NCBI RefSeq assembly: GCF_963675985.1
Contig: NZ_OY780957.1
Coordinates: forward strand, 1,224,001 to 1,288,000
Length of the DNA stretch: 64,000 nucleotides
From: an uncultured Roseibium sp.
GTDB lineage: Bacteria; Pseudomonadota; Alphaproteobacteria; Rhizobiales; Stappiaceae
Direction of reading: 5' to 3'
Shown here: piece after piece, positions 61,988 to 64,000 of the stretch
Layout: the number at the start of each line of letters is the position of its first letter
How positions within the stretch are numbered: position 1 is the first letter of the stretch
The notes under the pieces: model-generated
Database searches by the model: none
Seen by the model: only the letters and a program-made list of their open reading frames with translations
What the model was told of the DNA's origin: nothing
Position numbers and translations under genes: made by a program

Positions 61988-63550
61988 TCAGGTGTTGCGC
62001 CGCTTCAACGATTTGACATGGCCGATGAGATTGCTGGCCCCCGTAACTTGAGCGAAAATCCCGAAACTCGCCATGCCGACCCCAACGAGAGCCGCCAGCG
62101 CCGCAGCTCGAATCGGCAGGGCGGGGCCGAACAGCCAGTCCTTGAGGCCAACCGCCGAAAAGTGCAGGATTACACCCATCAGCAGGCTCGCCACGAGGAT
62201 CAGCACGAGTTTGCGGAATATCCGGGTATCCGGCGAAAAATGTCCCCGGCGCCAGAGCACGATGCCGAGCAGGCCGGTGTTGACCCAGCCGGCAATGGTG
62301 GTCGCAAGCGCGATGCCCACATGCTTGAAGATAGGAAACAGCGCCACGGACAGCGCCACGTTCACCACCATTCCGACGGCCGCGAACCACATCGGCGTCT
62401 TGGTGTCCTCACGGGCGAAATAGCCGGGCGAAAATACCTTGTTGAGCACGAAGGCCGGCAGTCCGAAGGAAAAGGCGGCGAGCGCCATGGCCGTCCCGTC
62501 AACGGCAACGGCGTCGAATTTGCCGCGCTGGAACAGCACCGAGACGATTTCGTGGGGGATGACCGCAAGCGCGACGGCGGCCGGCAGGGTCAGGACGAGG
62601 GAAAATTCCAGGGCGTTGTTCAGGCTGCGCTGGTACTGGTCCTCGTGTCCGCCGCGCAGTTGCCGGGTCAGGCTCGGCAAGAGCACGACACCGATGGCGA
62701 TGCCGATCACTCCGAGCGGCAGCTGATACAGCCGGTCGGCATAGTAAAGCAGAGCGTTGGCGCCGTCCTGCATGGAGGCGATGATCTGGCCGACGGCCAC
62801 GTTGATCTGGGTAACGCCGCCCGCCAGGACGCCAGGAATACCGAGGGCCAGCAAACGTTTGGCCGATTTCGTGTAGCGCGGCCGGAAGACGGGGATGGAA
62901 AAACCCAGGCGTTTCAGATCCCAGGCGACAACGGCCAGCTGGACGATGCCGGCAACCGCAACGCCGCTGCACAGGATGATGCCGAGCAGGCGGTCATTGT
63001 CGACGCCGACCATGAGGACGGTGCCAAGCACGATTGCCATGACGATATTCAGCATCACAGGGGCGAATGCCGCCGCCGCGAAACGCTGGTAGGTGTTGAG
63101 AATGCCGCTGATGAAGGCGAGCATCGACATGAAGATCAGGTAGGGAAAGGCAATCCGCGCCATCAGCACGGTGAGGTCGAATTTCTGCACGTCGTCGACA
63201 AAACCGGGGGCGAGAACCCAGACGACCGCCGGCATGAAGATCTGGGCCAGGGCGGTCAGGATCAAGAGGCAGAACAACAGGGCTGCGGCGATCTCACCGG
63301 CCAGTTTCCGCGCTCCCGCTTCGCCTTCCTCCTCGACCGCCCGCCCGAACAGGGGCACGAAGGCGGAGTTGAAAGCGCCCTCGGCAAAAAGCCGCCGGAA
63401 CAGGTTGGGCAGGCGGAAGGCGACCACGAAGGCGTCGGCGACCGGTCCCGTGCCGACCACCGCCGCCAGCATGGTATCGCGCACGAAGCCGAGAACCCGG
63501 CTGGCCATGGTCGCGCCGCCAACGGTGGCGAAATTCTTCAACAGGCTCAT
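61988..63550 (-). CDS. murJ: Lipid II flippase MurJ (MviN)
   Basis: 520 residues with about 14 transmembrane helices. It flips lipid II across the inner membrane for peptidoglycan synthesis. The first loop TMASRVLGFVRD contains the arginine needed for activity (RVLGFVRD region at about residues 18-25), and the PNLFRRLFAEGAFNSAFVP motif is the MurJ signature. It lies between glnD and trpS, as in rhizobia. Confidence 0.95.
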   Translation of the reverse strand: MSLLKNFATVGGATMASRVLGFVRDTMLAAVVGTGPVADAFVVAFRLPNLFRRLFAEGAFNSAFVPLFGRAVEEEGEAGARKLAGEIAAALLFCLLILTALAQIFMPAVVWVLAPGFVDDVQKFDLTVLMARIAFPYLIFMSMLAFISGILNTYQRFAAAAFAPVMLNIVMAIVLGTVLMVGVDNDRLLGIILCSGVAVAGIVQLAVVAWDLKRLGFSIPVFRPRYTKSAKRLLALGIPGVLAGGVTQINVAVGQIIASMQDGANALLYYADRLYQLPLGVIGIAIGVVLLPSLTRQLRGGHEDQYQRSLNNALEFSLVLTLPAAVALAVIPHEIVSVLFQRGKFDAVAVDGTAMALAAFSFGLPAFVLNKVFSPGYFAREDTKTPMWFAAVGMVVNVALSVALFPIFKHVGIALATTIAGWVNTGLLGIVLWRRGHFSPDTRIFRKLVLILVASLLMGVILHFSAVGLKDWLFGPALPIRAAALAALVGVGMASFGIFAQVTGASNLIGHVKSLKRRNT

Positions 63551-63584
63551 CGGACGGGGCTCCGGGACTCAGACGGGCGCGTGA

Positions 63585-64000
63585 TCACGAAGCCCGGCGC
63601 GAAATGGGGGCGGCCGGATTGGTCTCGACATCTCCGTTGACGGCGGCGATCAACCGTTCGCGAATGATTTCCTGCCTGCCGACATTGGCAATTTTCTGAC
63701 CGGTCAGGTCGGTGACGTAGAAAACGTCGACGACGCGTTCGCCGAAGGTCGAAATATGTGCGGAGCCGATGTTCAGGTTCAGGGTCGCGATGGCCCGGGT
63801 CAGGTCGTAAAGCAGGCCGGGACGGTCGAGGCCGGAAATTTCCAGCACCGTGTAGTCGTCGGACCAGGAATTGTTGACCAGCGCATCCGCTTCGACATTG
63901 AAGGCCTTCATACGGCCCTTGACCGGGTTTTTCTTGGCCACAGCCTTCGGCAACTCCGCTTCGCCCGTCAGCGATTTTACGATCAGCCCGGTGATCCGCT
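63585..64000 (-). CDS. glnD: PII uridylyltransferase GlnD, C-terminal end (5' end outside window)
   Basis: About 138 residues of the C-terminus; the frame stays open to the window edge. It belongs to GlnD, which uridylylates PII proteins in response to glutamine. The last ACT domain is visible: TVLEISGLDRPGLLYDLTRAIATLNLNIGSAHISTFGERVVDVFYV covers most of it (positions about 63860-63700). The TTG at 63953 is internal, not a start. It heads the glnD-murJ-trpS run. Confidence 0.9.
   Translation of the reverse strand, partial: RITGLIVKSLTGEAELPKAVAKKNPVKGRMKAFNVEADALVNNSWSDDYTVLEISGLDRPGLLYDLTRAIATLNLNIGSAHISTFGERVVDVFYVTDLTGQKIANVGRQEIIRERLIAAVNGDVETNPAAPISRRAS

Noticed and set aside
61862..63640. 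592-codon open frame antisense to murJ
   Set aside because: A low-complexity Glu/Asp/His/Arg-rich shadow of the membrane-protein gene.

Overview
The window is a GC-rich bacterial chromosome segment from an alphaproteobacterium. It most likely belongs to the Hyphomicrobiales, near Stappia/Labrenzia/Roseibium; that placement is inferred from gene order and protein character, not from a database search. The supporting order on the left is leuS-lptE-holA-(insert)-parB-parA-rsmG-mnmG-mnmE-(insert)-rho-hemJ-hemE, with genes on the minus strand from parB to hemE. It is followed across an AT-rich gap by ppsR-maf-aroE-coaE-dnaQ on the plus strand. This is the classic alphaproteobacterial neighbourhood of the chromosome replication origin. 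The 430 bp gap between hemE and ppsR (18502-18931) carries DnaA-box-like and GANTC sites and is the probable oriC. Five parS-type sites (TGTTTCACGTGAAACA variants) lie at 9-15.5 kb, next to parAB, and a sixth close match sits alone at 60.8 kb.

Region by region. 1-2.4 kb: end of leuS, lptE, holA. 2.4-6.6 kb: an accessory island inside the normally contiguous holA-parB block. It is edged by inverted copies of a dispersed repeat and holds a membrane protein, a DUF6471 HTH protein, an IS1595-type transposase, a Fic protein with a small upstream partner, and a winged-helix protein. 6.6-18.5 kb: chromosome partitioning, tRNA modification (MnmE/MnmG), rho and haem synthesis, with a DUF255 protein and an acetyltransferase inserted between mnmE and rho. 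18.5-22.7 kb: oriC and the ppsR-dnaQ run. 22.7-26.4 kb: miscellaneous genes (2-hydroxyacid dehydrogenase, SH3 protein, alpha/beta hydrolase, 2H phosphoesterase). 26.4-31.8 kb: fabA-fabB-fabI, divergent irr, nth and DUF2244. 31.9-37.0 kb: mutS and maeB.

37.0-38.0 kb: a strikingly AT-rich gene for a nucleoside-deoxyribosyltransferase/TIR-like protein, a candidate horizontally acquired defence effector. 38.0-44.3 kb: tryptophan genes trpF, trpB and trpA (trpB and trpA are split by a DUF1127 gene and about 1 kb), then accD and folC. 44.3-49.7 kb: an unknown exported protein, an AraC/methyltransferase repair protein, and an arginine-catabolic set (Lrp regulator, arginase, ornithine cyclodeaminase) with palindromic operator candidates. 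49.7-54.9 kb: gshB, yraN, rsmI, a LppC-type lipoprotein and coaBC. 54.9-64 kb: a DODA-type dioxygenase, an OmpA-like/cysteine-repeat pair, dut, cysK, DUF2199, YbjQ, agmatinase, and the trpS-murJ-glnD run, with glnD cut by the window end.

Most of the window is housekeeping. The best candidates for something new are the holA-parB island, the AT-rich gene at 37 kb, the perfectly duplicated cysteine-repeat protein next to an OmpA-like protein, and short repeats clustered around the origin. No rRNA, tRNA or CRISPR array was recognised.
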